A DNA stretch of 49,515 nt from Sphingobacteriia bacterium (GCA_009927275.1 RFNG01000150.1:1-49515); one strand, 5' to 3'. Counted from the stretch's first letter, positions 18,283-28,640 are shown. Made by a program: numbers and translations. The notes: generated from the sequence alone by a model not told the origin.

Positions 18283-19524
18283 ATGAAGGTTTTAGCACCA
18301 TTTAAATGTATTTTTTTATTACTGGTAACTTTAAATTTTAAATTCGCTGCACAAATTAGCAGCATACAGTTAGGCGGAATCACTACCACCATAAATCCCA
18401 TTACCACAGCCGTTCCATTTTTATTAATAAGTCCAGATAGCAAACAGGGCGCCATGGGCGATGTGGGCGTTGCTACAGATCCAGATGTACAAAGTACACA
18501 TTGGAATGTAAGTAAACTGGCATTTGCAGATCGTAAAATGGCATTTGGATTAACGGCCACTCCTTGGCTTCGCAACCTGGTACCCGATATCTTTTTGTAT
18601 TATTTAAGTTCCTATTATAAGTTAAATAAACGCCAAACCATTTCATCGTCCTTACGGTATTTTACATTAGGTAATATTGAGCTAACCGATGCGCAAGGTA
18701 CCCGAACCGGTAATTTTAAACCCAATGAATTTGCTTTGGATTTAGGATTTGCGCAACAACTTTCTAAATCCTTTGGCTTAGGTGTATCCATGCGCTATAT
18801 AAATTCGAGTATCAGCAGGGCTTACTTTAATGGCAGTTCTGGAAATGCAGCAAACAGTGTTGCCGTTGATTTGGGCGGTACATACAGACCTAAAACTTTT
18901 TCAGTTAATGGAAAAACCATGCATTTGACCAGTGGCTTTTTATTTTCAAATGTAGGCGCCAAAATAAAATATTCAAATGATGAAAATTTTTTACCAATGA
19001 ATTTACGCTTAGGTGTTGGGTTAAAAACAGAATTTGATGCTTATAATGCCCTTTCGGTATATTTTGATGTGAATAAATTATTAGTACCCACGCCACCGGT
19101 TTATAAGTATAAACTAGATGCTTCAGGTAAACCAACCACTGAAATTGAACTTGACCCCAGTACCGGAAAACGTCTTATTGCATCGGGAAAAGACCCAAAT
19201 GTAGATGTAGTTACCGGGCTGTTTCAATCGTTTAACGATGCGCCCACTGGATTTCGTGAAGAATTGCAGGAGTTGAATTTATCATTTGGCACTGAATACA
19301 ATTATAACAATTTGCTTTTTGTACGTGGTGGGTATTTTTATGAACCCATTCAAAAAGGAGGCCGTCAATTTATTACACTGGGATTTGGCACACGCCTTAA
19401 AGTATTACATTTTGATGGCTCGTATTTAATCCCAACAAGTTTAAATAATCCGCTTCAAAATACGTGGCGTATTTCCTTGTCTTTTTACTTTGATGAAGCC
19501 GGCAAAGAAAGTCCAGAGCCCTGA
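18283..19524 (+). CDS. porV: Type IX secretion outer-membrane protein PorV (LptO)
   Basis: 413-aa outer-membrane barrel of the FadL-like PorV family. It collects sorting-domain proteins from the T9SS translocon and presents them to PorU. Residues 1-23 are a signal peptide ending FAAQ. The mature part begins with conserved TTAVPFLLISPDSKQGAMGDVGVATDPDVQS and THWNVSKLAF. LSSYYKL, SLRYFTLGNIELTD and NEFALDLGFAQQLS follow, and the protein ends in barrel strands (NTWRISLSFYFDEAG). Length and order after porU are as expected in Flavobacteriia. The following peptide-binding lipoprotein gene begins inside or just after its 3' end, so all three may be one operon. Confidence 0.95.
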   Translation: MKVLAPFKCIFLLLVTLNFKFAAQISSIQLGGITTTINPITTAVPFLLISPDSKQGAMGDVGVATDPDVQSTHWNVSKLAFADRKMAFGLTATPWLRNLVPDIFLYYLSSYYKLNKRQTISSSLRYFTLGNIELTDAQGTRTGNFKPNEFALDLGFAQQLSKSFGLGVSMRYINSSISRAYFNGSSGNAANSVAVDLGGTYRPKTFSVNGKTMHLTSGFLFSNVGAKIKYSNDENFLPMNLRLGVGLKTEFDAYNALSVYFDVNKLLVPTPPVYKYKLDASGKPTTEIELDPSTGKRLIASGKDPNVDVVTGLFQSFNDAPTGFREELQELNLSFGTEYNYNNLLFVRGGYFYEPIQKGGRQFITLGFGTRLKVLHFDGSYLIPTSLNNPLQNTWRISLSFYFDEAGKESPEP

Positions 19525-21214
19525 TACATCCAATACTAAAAAAAATAATGTGAAAATTGGTTTAAAACAATTAGCAAGTTTTAATGTACCTGTTATTGTT
19601 TTAATTTCTTTTTTGTTTTACCAATGCGGTCGCACCACGAATGCGGATGATGGTTTTTTTTATTACAATGAACAAAATGAAATTACCAGCTTAGACCCTT
19701 TAATGGCCAATGGGCAAGAACATATTTGGCCCGTTTCACAGTTATTTAACGGATTATTAAAGTTGGACAGCAATTTGGCTATAAAACCTGATTTGGCTAA
19801 ATCTTATTCGGTAAGTGCCGATGGCCGACGCTATACCTTTGTACTGCGCAATAATGTATACTTTAATGATGATGAGTGCTTTAAAAACGGAAAAGGCAGA
19901 CGATTGGTGGCTCAGGATGTTGAATACAGTTTTAACCGCTTACTTGAAAATCCCACGTCGGGTTTACCTGAATTTAACGACCTACTTGATCGCAATACTG
20001 AAAATCAGTATACGGGCATGCATTGTGGTAACGATTCTGTATTTGAAATTCATTTAAAACAGCCGTATACTATTTTACCCAAACTGCTTAGCATGCCTTA
20101 TTTTTTTATTGTACCGCATGAAGCCGTATCGCTTTATAAATCTCAATTTGGAACACATCCCGTAGGAACCGGTCCATTTAAATTTTTTGTATGGGAAAAA
20201 GGGAATGCATTGATTTTTCATAAAAACAAACATTATTTTGAAACGGATGCAAAAGGACAGCATCTTCCCTATTTAAACGGTATCCACATCCGAATGATAA
20301 AAGATCGTGAAACCGCATTTATGACCTTTTTAGAAGGTAAAACAGATTTAATTAGCGGAGCTGATGCCTTTAATATCAGTGAATTGTTACAGCCAAATGG
20401 TAATCTAAAAACGGAATACACCAATAGGTTTGTGCTGCAAAAACACTCGTACATGAAAACCGACTATATAGGTGTTTTAACGGACACTACTTTGACTTTA
20501 GTAAAACACTCCCCACTGCGCTTTCCGTTAATTCGAAAAGCCCTGTTTTATGCAATAGACCGTAATGCGCTAATACGCTTTATTCGCAAAGGGGTGGGCA
20601 TTCCTGCTAGTACCAGTTTTGTTCCCAATTGCTTTAAGGCATTTAATACATCATATACGTCTATTTCAAAAGATTCTATAATTAAAATTTTTAAAACAGC
20701 CGGTTATACGGATTTATCACTGTTTCCAAAACTTGAACTTTACATTACAGATAATTATAAGGAACAAGCCGAATTTATACAATCCGAATGGTCCAAAATT
20801 GGAATTGTTTGTGAAATACATATAGAACCATCTGCCGTATTACGTCAAAAAGTAAACCGTTCAGAATTATTATTATTTAAAAAATCCTGGATTGCCGATT
20901 ATGCAGACCCGGAAAGTTTTTTTAGTTTGTTTTACAGCCCAAACAAGAGTCCAAAGGGTGTAAACTATTTTCGTTATGAAAACGCAGCCTTTGATCGACT
21001 TTACCAAAAGGCTTTACAAACCCAATCCGATTCTGTTAAACAAGTACTTTACATAGCTATGAATAATCTTTTAATGCAAGATATGCCATACTTAAATTTG
21101 TATTATGATGAAGCTATTCGCTTGGTAGGTAAACGAATACAGGGTTTAACCATGCATGCACTAAACCCTTTGGATTTAAAATATGTTTATAAAACACCCC
21201 TTAATTCCAAATAA
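19490..21214 (+). CDS. Peptide/solute-binding lipoprotein, SBP_bac_5 (OppA/DppA-like) family
   Basis: 574-aa extracytoplasmic substrate-binding protein. Family features include TSLDPLMANGQEHIWPVSQLFNGLLKL, DLAKSYSVSADGRRYTFVLR, VYFND, AQDVEYSFNRLL, HPVGTGPFKF and IRKALFYAIDRNALI. A GTG at 19550 would give a tidier leader with a Cys in LFYQCGR, so the true start may be there; the ATG at 19490 overlaps porV by 35 bases. The family binds oligopeptides, nickel or other solutes for an ABC importer, but no permease or ATPase gene is nearby. Coupling to porU and porV could mean uptake of peptides released by surface proteolysis, which is speculative. Confidence 0.88.
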   Translation: MMKPAKKVQSPDTSNTKKNNVKIGLKQLASFNVPVIVLISFLFYQCGRTTNADDGFFYYNEQNEITSLDPLMANGQEHIWPVSQLFNGLLKLDSNLAIKPDLAKSYSVSADGRRYTFVLRNNVYFNDDECFKNGKGRRLVAQDVEYSFNRLLENPTSGLPEFNDLLDRNTENQYTGMHCGNDSVFEIHLKQPYTILPKLLSMPYFFIVPHEAVSLYKSQFGTHPVGTGPFKFFVWEKGNALIFHKNKHYFETDAKGQHLPYLNGIHIRMIKDRETAFMTFLEGKTDLISGADAFNISELLQPNGNLKTEYTNRFVLQKHSYMKTDYIGVLTDTTLTLVKHSPLRFPLIRKALFYAIDRNALIRFIRKGVGIPASTSFVPNCFKAFNTSYTSISKDSIIKIFKTAGYTDLSLFPKLELYITDNYKEQAEFIQSEWSKIGIVCEIHIEPSAVLRQKVNRSELLLFKKSWIADYADPESFFSLFYSPNKSPKGVNYFRYENAAFDRLYQKALQTQSDSVKQVLYIAMNNLLMQDMPYLNLYYDEAIRLVGKRIQGLTMHALNPLDLKYVYKTPLNSK

Positions 21215-21611
21215 AATCAAACAAAACCTGCGTATTTGGATGTAACGATAAAGCCACCGGACATTCATGAGCCCATTTTATAATACGTTGTTGTTGCGCA
21301 ACATCGCCGTTAAACGCATTAAACTTGCAACGTATTTCAATTTTTGAAACACGACGCGGTTCCAATTGCATTGTTTTGGTAATGCTTAAAATAGCATTGG
21401 GTAGGTCTTTTTGATATTCTTTTTTAAATTTTATTGCAACAACCGTAATCATGCAACTGGCTAGTGCCATTGCCAATAAATCGGTTGGTGAAGTGTGGAG
21501 TCCCGAACCGTTATTGTCTTTTGGGGCATCCGTGCGAATACAATCTCCTGAACTTAAATGCTGTATTTCGCATTTAAAATCTCCTACATAATGAAGGTGT
21601 GCAATTTCCAT
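21201..21611 (-). CDS. OsmC family protein
   Basis: 136 aa from the ATG at 21611 (MEIAHLHYVGDFKCEIQHL); an upstream in-frame ATG at 21638 adds nine unlikely residues. OsmC/Ohr-type proteins reduce organic peroxides with two cysteines. The fold markers are SPTDLLAMALASCMITVV, carrying the first Cys, and HECPVALSLHP, carrying the second. Glu/Arg positions of the classic Ohr site are not obvious, so it fits the broader OsmC-like group. It converges on the peptide-binding lipoprotein gene and their ends overlap by 14 bases. Cytoplasmic, with no partner gene nearby. Confidence 0.9.
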   Translation of the reverse strand: MEIAHLHYVGDFKCEIQHLSSGDCIRTDAPKDNNGSGLHTSPTDLLAMALASCMITVVAIKFKKEYQKDLPNAILSITKTMQLEPRRVSKIEIRCKFNAFNGDVAQQQRIIKWAHECPVALSLHPNTQVLFDFIWN

Positions 21612-21654
21612 GTTTAAAAATAAATAATTTAAAGGCATTGTGTACCTTTATAAC

Positions 21655-22437
21655 ATGCTGCGTTTGGTTATTTGTGTTTTGATTTGCGTGTTTAGTTTTG
21701 CACATGCACAAAACGGATTTTCAATGCAAGATTCACTTGATGCTGACCTCAATTTAGTATACCGCAAAGAACAGTATACCCGTTTTAACATACATGTTAG
21801 AGGTTACGGCATAGCCTTTGGTTTTGGAAGGCACAAAACCGGAACACTTAAGCAAATACAAGAAGGGCAATTTAATACCTGGTCACATCCTAAAAGTTCT
21901 ACCAGTGTTAGTAATTCAAACAGCGATCGTCCAAGTTATGAATACGGAAAATTATTTTCATTATATGAATTTACCTACCTCTACGGTTATAGAAAAACAT
22001 TGTTTAGAAAAGAAGACCGTAAAGCTATTGAATGCAGACATCACCTGCTAATGGGGCCAACATTATTTTTAGCAAAGCCCTATTATATTGAAATAGAGCA
22101 AGCATTAAGCAATCAACAGTACAGGATATATTCAACCAGATTTAATAATGATGATTTTAACAAAGACAGCCTGAGTGTTTACGGAAGAGCCCCCTTTACA
22201 ACAGGAATAAATAGCTCACAATGGCATCCCGGTTGTACTTTTAAATACGGATTAAGTTTTGACTACGGAAATTCATTTCAGCGCATTCGCGCTCTTGAAA
22301 TTGGCATGCAGTTTACACAAGTACTACCGATACCCGGTATAGACCGTATTCAACTAATGTATCAGTATCCTGCCGAAAAACGTTTTTTTAATTTTTATTT
22401 AAGTTTGATTTTAGGGTACAAACACAACCGCATATGA
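21655..22437 (+). CDS. Conserved secreted protein, probable outer-membrane barrel, upstream of lipA
   Basis: 260 aa from the ATG at 21655 ([19 protein letters not shown] is a clean signal peptide); an in-frame ATG at 21640 adds five residues before it. The rest has alternating aromatic/polar segments ([61 protein letters not shown]), consistent with a small outer-membrane beta barrel. No catalytic motif is visible. It overlaps lipA by four bases (ATGA), so the two are translationally coupled. I recall comparable secreted proteins beside lipA in other Bacteroidota, but know of no assigned function. Confidence 0.75.
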   Translation: MLRLVICVLICVFSFAHAQNGFSMQDSLDADLNLVYRKEQYTRFNIHVRGYGIAFGFGRHKTGTLKQIQEGQFNTWSHPKSSTSVSNSNSDRPSYEYGKLFSLYEFTYLYGYRKTLFRKEDRKAIECRHHLLMGPTLFLAKPYYIEIEQALSNQQYRIYSTRFNNDDFNKDSLSVYGRAPFTTGINSSQWHPGCTFKYGLSFDYGNSFQRIRALEIGMQFTQVLPIPGIDRIQLMYQYPAEKRFFNFYLSLILGYKHNRI

Positions 22438-23294
22438 AAACAACTGAACTTCGAAAAATTGAAAAACCCGCATGGTTACGTGTAAAACTTCCTGTTGGAA
22501 AAGCCTATGCAGAAGTGCGCACAGTAGTTTCAAAGCATAAACTGCATACCATTTGTGAAAGTGGGAATTGCCCCAATATGGGCGAGTGTTGGGGCGCTGG
22601 TACTGCCACATTTATGATTTTGGGCAATGTATGTACCCGCAGTTGTGGTTTTTGTGCAGTTGCTACGGGTAAACCACTGCCTGCCGACTGGGATGAACCC
22701 CTCAGGGTTGCAGAGTCTGTTAAACTTATGAATGTAAAACACTGTGTAATAACCAGTGTTGACCGTGACGATTTAAAAGATGGTGGCTCACTCATTTGGT
22801 CTGAAACCATTAGACAGGTTAGGGAATTAAATCCAGAAACAAAGTTTGAGTGCTTGATTCCTGATTTTGCCGGAAAATGGGATAATCTACAACGAATTAT
22901 TGATGCACAACCCGACATTGTATCACATAATATAGAAACCGTACGCCGCTTAACACCTCAGGTGCGCATTCAAGCAAAATACGAGCGTAGTCTTGAAGTT
23001 ATTGAACGATTACACAAGGCTGGAGTTAAAACTAAAAGTGGCATTATGGTTGGTCTCGGTGAAACCAACGATGAAATATATGATACAATAACCGATTTAC
23101 GTCAACGCGGATGTGATGTGCTTACAATAGGCCAGTACTTGCAACCTACAAACAAACATCTTAAAGTTCAGCGCTTTGTTCACCCCGATGAATTTAATGT
23201 ATTTAAAACATTTGCATTAAAACAAGGTTTTCGATTTGTGGAAAGCGGCCCCCTGGTAAGATCTTCTTATCATGCTGAAAAACATATATTCTGA
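22434..23294 (+). CDS. lipA: Lipoyl synthase LipA
   Basis: 286-aa radical-SAM enzyme that inserts two sulfur atoms into protein-bound octanoyl groups to make lipoyl cofactors of 2-oxoacid dehydrogenases and the glycine cleavage system. The auxiliary iron-sulfur cluster is bound by C41, C46 and C52 ([12 protein letters not shown]). The radical-SAM cluster is bound by C67, C71 and C74 (CTRSCGFC). Further family motifs are [39 protein letters not shown] and LTIGQYLQP. The C-terminal [11 protein letters not shown] contains the conserved RSSY serine that ligates the auxiliary cluster. It overlaps the next gene by one base (TGATG). Confidence 0.98.
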   Translation: MKTTELRKIEKPAWLRVKLPVGKAYAEVRTVVSKHKLHTICESGNCPNMGECWGAGTATFMILGNVCTRSCGFCAVATGKPLPADWDEPLRVAESVKLMNVKHCVITSVDRDDLKDGGSLIWSETIRQVRELNPETKFECLIPDFAGKWDNLQRIIDAQPDIVSHNIETVRRLTPQVRIQAKYERSLEVIERLHKAGVKTKSGIMVGLGETNDEIYDTITDLRQRGCDVLTIGQYLQPTNKHLKVQRFVHPDEFNVFKTFALKQGFRFVESGPLVRSSYHAEKHIF

Positions 23295-24574
23295 TGTTTA
23301 AATTTACAATTTGCGCCCTTGTATTTTTAGAATTTATACTCTTTAAATATAATGCGCAAATACCACAAAACGCGATGCGTATAGATAGCATTGGTGTTTT
23401 AAATTCTTCGGCATTAAGTTCCTATTATAATGCCCTAAATAAAATCTCTGTTGAATCACCAATTCATATAGTTTGTATAGGCGATTCGCATTTACAGGCT
23501 GGCATGTTAAGTGATAGCTTACGCAAATATTTGCAAAAACAATTTGGAAACGCCGGGAGAGGTTTATGTTTTCCGTATGCGCTTGCTAAAACAAATGGCT
23601 CTAAAGATATAAAATCATACAGTGCCGGTGCATTTCAAAAACATGTAATTACAGATCATCATTTAAATACTAAATGTAAAGTTGGCGTTTCCGGTTATTC
23701 TATTGAAAATACATCAAATACAGGCTATGTATATATAGCAACACACTTTAATTATGATAGTTTAAAAATCTTAGGCCATGCTGGCATTAAAGCCGTTTCT
23801 ATTGATACAAATTATTTAAATGGAAAAGATACCTTTAGAAAGGTTTAATTATTATTAAAAAAGGAGATTCATGGTTTAAAATAACCAAACGTTATAAAAT
23901 AACTAAAGCTGAGATTATTAAACAGAATCCAAAATATAAAACATTAAAATTAAAACCCGGCATGCGTATTTACTTAAAAGTAAAAACAAAATCTGTTGGA
24001 TTAAAAACCGAAGGTCCTTCTGATTCACTAATATGTTTACAAATGAATCAAAATGCTGTATTAAATGGATTATATTTTACAAATACCCATCCTGGTATTC
24101 GGTTAAGCAGTATTGGAGTAAATGGTGCTACCATGAAAAAATATTTAAACCATCCGGAGTTTTTTAATGCCTTGCAAGAACTTCATCCAAATCTTATTGT
24201 ACTATGGTTTGGAACAAATGAATCGTATGCTAAATATTCGCCAGAGGTGTTTATGAACGACCTAATTCAAATGAAATCTAAAAATAAAAGCCTTAAACCC
24301 AAATGCTTCAATACTTGTAATAACGCCTCCTTTGAGCTTATTAAAAAAAAATAAACCCAATATATTTATAAACACTTATAGTGAACGCATTACATCATTG
24401 ATGATTGAACAAGATTATGCAGTTATATCATTATATGAATTTTTAAAATTAAAAGGCGGTATGCCATTTTTAAAACGTGAACAATTAATTGCAAAAGATA
24501 ATGTACACTATACCCAAAAGGGATATACCTATTTAGCTCAACTTATTTATAAAGGATTACTGTTAACACCATAG
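23294..24574 (+). pseudogene. SGNH/GDSL-type hydrolase with internal LysM domain, two frameshifts
   Basis: Coding continuity is clear but the frame changes twice. Frame 1 runs to a stop at 23846, the next frame from about 23848 to a stop at 24352-24354, and frame 1 resumes to 24574. Adding one T to the TTT at 23844-23846 and removing one C from CCC at 24298-24300 restores 426 residues. The restored protein has a signal peptide ending YNAQ and an SGNH block I GDSH (S65). A LysM-like module follows (IKKGDSWFKITKRYKITKAE, residues about 188-235). Then come GTNE (307-310) and DNVH (D402, H405) as blocks III and V. It likely acts on peptidoglycan or a polysaccharide ester in the envelope. The shifts may be genuine mutations or sequencing errors. 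Confidence 0.8.
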
Positions 24575-24579
24575 CTTAG

Positions 24580-25230
24580 ATGCAACGAATAATTTTCTTT
24601 TACGTTATTCTAATTGGATTTACCACATGCACATCAACACGCTTTGTAAAACCGCTTAATAAAGGACAAAAAGCAGTATTTGGTAATTTTGGGGGACCCT
24701 TAATTGAATTTTCAGGTTTGCCTATGCCCATTCCCTTTGCTACTGTTGGATTTGGATACGGCTTACATAATCGAATAAGTATATATAATTCAGTAGATGT
24801 AACCAGTGCCTTATTTGGCGTTTGGCATCATGAAATAGGAATGTCTGCGCATGTTTATAAATTTAAAAATGAACTTGCAATTTCCGTACAGCCCGGACTT
24901 CATTTATTTCAAAACCTGCAAACATTTAATGCTTTTAGAATGTATCCTGTAATGGATTTTACAATTTATAAAGAATATATACAAAAGCATTTTATTTTGT
25001 ATTGTAATGGACGCTTTTGGATGAATGCATATCGGGAATTACAAAATCAAAATACTTTAACTTCAGGAATACATTTTGGGATTCAAAAAAATACAACATC
25101 TTGGGCACATCAATTTGAGTTGGGTATAACAGCTCCGGGTATACCTAACACACCCAATGTTGTTGATTTTATAGGAATTCAAAAAAAAGGAGCTCTGGTA
25201 ATACATTATGCTTTAATTCGTTTTTTTTAA
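24580..25230 (+). CDS. Hypothetical lipoprotein with barrel-like strands
   Basis: 216 aa; function not recognised. The leader MQRIIFFYVILIGFTTC ends in a lipobox-like TTC. The mature part opens with STRFVKPLNKGQKAVFGNFGGPLIEF, then Gly- and aromatic-rich alternating segments (FATVGFGYGLHNRISIYNSVD, LAISVQPGLHLFQNL, SGIHFGIQKN) and ends LVIHYALIRFF. The terminal Phe and strand pattern suggest a small outer-membrane-associated beta structure. It starts six bases after the SGNH hydrolase locus and stops two bases before the alpha/beta hydrolase, so all three are likely one transcript. Confidence 0.68.
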   Translation: MQRIIFFYVILIGFTTCTSTRFVKPLNKGQKAVFGNFGGPLIEFSGLPMPIPFATVGFGYGLHNRISIYNSVDVTSALFGVWHHEIGMSAHVYKFKNELAISVQPGLHLFQNLQTFNAFRMYPVMDFTIYKEYIQKHFILYCNGRFWMNAYRELQNQNTLTSGIHFGIQKNTTSWAHQFELGITAPGIPNTPNVVDFIGIQKKGALVIHYALIRFF

Positions 25231-25231
25231 T

Positions 25232-26149
25232 ATGAAAAATACATTTGCATACAAATACTTGATTATTGTACCGCTTTGCATATTTTGCGTTGCCTGTTTT
25301 AAACTGGATTCAAATTTATTTAATAGCCGAACCGATATAACAACCTATCTGTTTGATGCGTATACAGATGAACAAGATTTTAAATTGGATTCCAGCTATA
25401 ACATTGATTCTGTATACAGCTTTGATGTATTTTCAAAAACTGCTCAAGAAACAGCACCTACTCGTATAAAAGCCTGTTTAATTGGATTTAAACATAAACT
25501 TAAAACAGATACTGTTATTTTGTATTGCCACGGAAACAAATGGCACATGGATTTTTATTGGCAACGTGCCAAACTTTTAGCTCATATTAATGGAAAATGC
25601 CGTTATCCGGTTTTATTTTTTGATTATAGAGGTTTTGGATTAAGTGAGGGACAATCCAGTGAAACAGCCATGTATGCCGATACGCGTGCCTGTTTGCAAT
25701 GGCTCAAAGATCAAGGCGTTGTGTCTAATCGCTTAATACTATATGGCTTTAGTTTAGGAAGTGCTCCCGCAACCGAAATCTGCTCACATGTAACAGATAA
25801 TCCTATTTCACCCTCAAAATTAATTCTTGAAGCTCCCTTTGGAAGTTCTGAAATAATGGTAAAGGACGCATCTCGAATAAATTTGCCTGCATCTTATTTT
25901 ACAAATCTAAAAATTGATAATTGTGAAGAAATTAAAAATGTTTCTATTCCACTTTTATGGACGCATGGCACAAGTGATATGTTTTTAAATTATAAAACAC
26001 ATGGCGAAGTGGTTTATAACAATAAACATTATGGCTATAAAACCAAATATCTAGTTGAAAATGCCGGCCATGATAACATTCCAAATACAATGGGATTTGA
26101 TGTTTACTTACATGAAATAGGAAAATTTATTCGCATGGATGTAAAATAA
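25232..26149 (+). CDS. Alpha/beta hydrolase lipoprotein
   Basis: 305-aa serine hydrolase of the alpha/beta fold. The leader ends CVACF, with a probable lipidated Cys at residue 22. The oxyanion segment is LYCHGNKW (residues 98-104). FDYRGFGLSEG is typical of the BAAT/DUF-type serine aminopeptidase-like hydrolases. The nucleophile is S174 in GFSLGS. The acid is probably the Asp in HGTSDMFL and the base the His in NAGHDNIP. A lipid-anchored esterase or peptidase at the envelope is likely; the substrate is unknown. It converges on batE with ten bases between the stops. Confidence 0.85.
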   Translation: MKNTFAYKYLIIVPLCIFCVACFKLDSNLFNSRTDITTYLFDAYTDEQDFKLDSSYNIDSVYSFDVFSKTAQETAPTRIKACLIGFKHKLKTDTVILYCHGNKWHMDFYWQRAKLLAHINGKCRYPVLFFDYRGFGLSEGQSSETAMYADTRACLQWLKDQGVVSNRLILYGFSLGSAPATEICSHVTDNPISPSKLILEAPFGSSEIMVKDASRINLPASYFTNLKIDNCEEIKNVSIPLLWTHGTSDMFLNYKTHGEVVYNNKHYGYKTKYLVENAGHDNIPNTMGFDVYLHEIGKFIRMDVK

Positions 26150-26159
26150 AGTTACACAC

Positions 26160-26900
26160 CTAAAAAAATCGCAGATGTGAATTTGCCACCCAACCCTCTT
26201 GTTGGAATTCAGTTTCAATAAGCGTCCAATGCTCAGAAGTTTGTATTGGTTTAAAATACGAACCCTCAGGAAGCACACCACGCGACTCTGATGCCGTGTT
26301 GGGCTCAGCATAATATTTAACCTGTGATGCAATAATAATGCCTTGATTTTGGGTAGTTTGGTGTTGAAATTGCCATAAACCTAAACCTAAAGTAATTCCA
26401 AAAACCGAAATAAATACAAGATTAAAAATTACATGAAATTTTAATGTATAAATAAAACAGTATGTAAAAAACATAAATCCTAAAATCAAAACTATAATGT
26501 TAATTATAAACCAAAATGTATAGGAAATATTATATTGAAGCTTCTGTTTTATAAATTTCCATAATTGAAATTCAGGTTGTGGTTTTTTTTGATGTAAAAT
26601 TTCTAAATTATAATATGCATTTGTGTAGCCCGGTTTTAATTTTAACGCACAATTATAATGCCATAAAGCTTGTCCCAACAAGCCAGCTTTAAATGCAGCA
26701 TTACCACAATTATAATGTAATTCTGGGGCATTAATAACTTTAAGTTGTTGGCGGTAATAAAACAGTGCGGAATCATACATTTTTTTACTGTAGCAGTATT
26801 CAGCCCTGTTGGAGTAGAAATACGAATGATCGGCAGAAAAATAATTCCTGTTAAAACAAAAAATAAAAAAAACTAAAAATAGATTACGGTAAATCATGTT
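26160..26900 (-). CDS. batE: BatE, TPR and SH3-type protein of the Bat operon
   Basis: 246 aa from the ATG at 26900, which gives a leader MIYRNLFLVFFIFCF; longer in-frame starts reach 26945 but run deeper into batD. Residues about 25-110 contain two to three tetratricopeptide repeats (YDSALFYYRQQLKV, ELHYNCGNAAFKAGLLGQALWHYNCALKLKPGYTNAYYNLEIL). Two membrane segments follow (FWFIINIIVLILGFMFF and FNLVFISVFGITLGLGLW). The last about 65 residues form a bacterial SH3-type domain (YAEPNTASESRGVLPEGSYF ... GWVANSHLRFF). This layout and last place in the operon match BatE of the Bacteroides aerotolerance system. Confidence 0.85.
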   Translation of the reverse strand, partial: NMIYRNLFLVFFIFCFNRNYFSADHSYFYSNRAEYCYSKKMYDSALFYYRQQLKVINAPELHYNCGNAAFKAGLLGQALWHYNCALKLKPGYTNAYYNLEILHQKKPQPEFQLWKFIKQKLQYNISYTFWFIINIIVLILGFMFFTYCFIYTLKFHVIFNLVFISVFGITLGLGLWQFQHQTTQNQGIIIASQVKYYAEPNTASESRGVLPEGSYFKPIQTSEHWTLIETEFQQEGWVANSHLRFF

Positions 26901-28640
26901 GTATACAGGCATGTATGTTTTTAAACAGTGTAAGATGCTGATCAATAATATCGTTTATATTAGAAGCGTCGGCTTGTTTTGCATAGGCAAATTGCTGTGC
27001 ATTTTCAAGATTTTGGCACAAATCGGCATATAATAATTTTAAATCTGAATGAGGCGTATGGGCAGTGTAATGGAACTGCGTATTATAATATGAATTAATT
27101 TTTAAAAAGTACGAATCCCAAATTTTAATAATATTTTGAAATGCAAGCGATTGATTTACCGATGCATGTTTTAATTGCCTGAACGCTTTATCCGTTTCTG
27201 TATAAATACGATTTTTAGGTTTTTTATTAAATATAAAGCCCATTGAATTACGAATGAATGGAACCTGTAATAAAAATAAAACGCCCGTACATACACTTAG
27301 TAATACATACCACCATGTATATGCAATACAATTTGAATGCACTACCGGATTAAATGTTTTTTCAATGTAGCGAATATCTTGTGTTTCAGAAACTGAAATC
27401 AGGGGTTCTGACTTGGATTTTGCTTTCCATGAATTGGCCTGTGCATTTACATTTCCATTTACTTGCAAGGTAAAAACAGGTGTGGATTTGGTATAATACG
27501 TGGCTGTTTTAGGATTAAAATAACTAAATAAAATTGGCGCTATATGATATTTACCCGGAAAACGAGGCACAATTGTAAAATCGAATGTTTTAGAATTATC
27601 TGTTGAACTGATTTTAGGTTCATATACCTCTAAAGAATCTGTCCACATGAGTTTTGGCAATTGAACTAAATTAAAATTACCTTGGCCTTCAATGTTAATT
27701 TTAATATTAAATGCTTCGTTTACTTGAAGTGAAGAGGTACTAATGTTAGCATTCATGTTAAAATCACCAACAGAACCCGTAAAGTTTTGGGGCTTGTGCA
27801 AATCCGGGAGTGCCAAAACCTCAATGGTCTGTGGTTTAGCCTGCACAGCAACAGCAACCTCATCATACGTATTTCCCCCAAACAATTGCTCAAAAATATT
27901 TTGAGACTGTCGTTGCGTTTCACGACGAATAATAATTTGTGCTGTACTCGTTTTTAAATCTGCTTTCCGGGTTTTAATGCGGTAATTTGATTTCGTAAAG
28001 CTGTATGTGTATAATACATACGACCATCCAATTGTTCATTTTGTAACTGATTTTGTTCTTGCCCTATAGGTTTTGAGTAAAAGCCCAAGTATTCGGCTTG
28101 CATGGGTTTTTGATACGCCAAAATGGGATATGGAGAATAAAGCTTTTGTATTACTTCAACCGATTCTCCTACATAAAGCGTGGTTTTGGATATTTGAGTT
28201 TTTACAAAAATAGATTCAGAACCTGCACCTTTTGGGTTACCGTTTGGAGTTTTTGCAGCATTTGAGGTTCCAGAACTTACAATATCAACAGTACTGGATG
28301 GTCCATTATACACTTTTCCGTTTAATTTAAATTTGGGCGCAACAATATTAAATTTTCCAGTATTTGATGAAATTAATACCCATGAAATAATAAATTGAGA
28401 GCTGGCTTGGCCGTTAATATTTTGATAACTACTCATTTGATTGGGCCCTGACATTACCTGCAATCCTGAAAAATCAGGCCATTTTATAACTTCTTCAGGT
28501 GCAGCAGGCAATATAACCTGGTATTCAAACGGACTACCAGCAGCATTGGTTTTTGAACTTAATTGAATGGTAAATTGCTGTGCCCAAACACCATTGAATC
28601 CAAGCAAAACGCATAACACCAATTTACCAATCGATTTCAT
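26884..28640 (-). pseudogene. batD: BatD, disrupted by one frameshift
   Basis: The N-terminal part (28640 down to 27954) has a signal peptide ending VWAQ and Ig-like BatD domains (SGLQVMSGPNQMSSYQNING, VGESVEVIQKLY). It ends prematurely after ALKPGKQI. Restoring one A in the GGAAAG at 27961-27968 (minus strand) continues as GKADLKTSTAQIIIRRETQ into the second part, ending at 26884. The restored protein is 585 aa, with further beta domains and a membrane anchor (YTWWYVLLSVCTGVLFLL) followed by a cytoplasmic helical domain, as in full BatD. No other damage is visible, so this is either a recent mutation or a homopolymer sequencing error. Confidence 0.85.

Noticed and set aside
22505-22918. Open frame on the strand opposite to lipA
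   Set aside because: It mirrors the codons of a well-conserved enzyme, has no recognisable domain and no promoter; a shadow frame.
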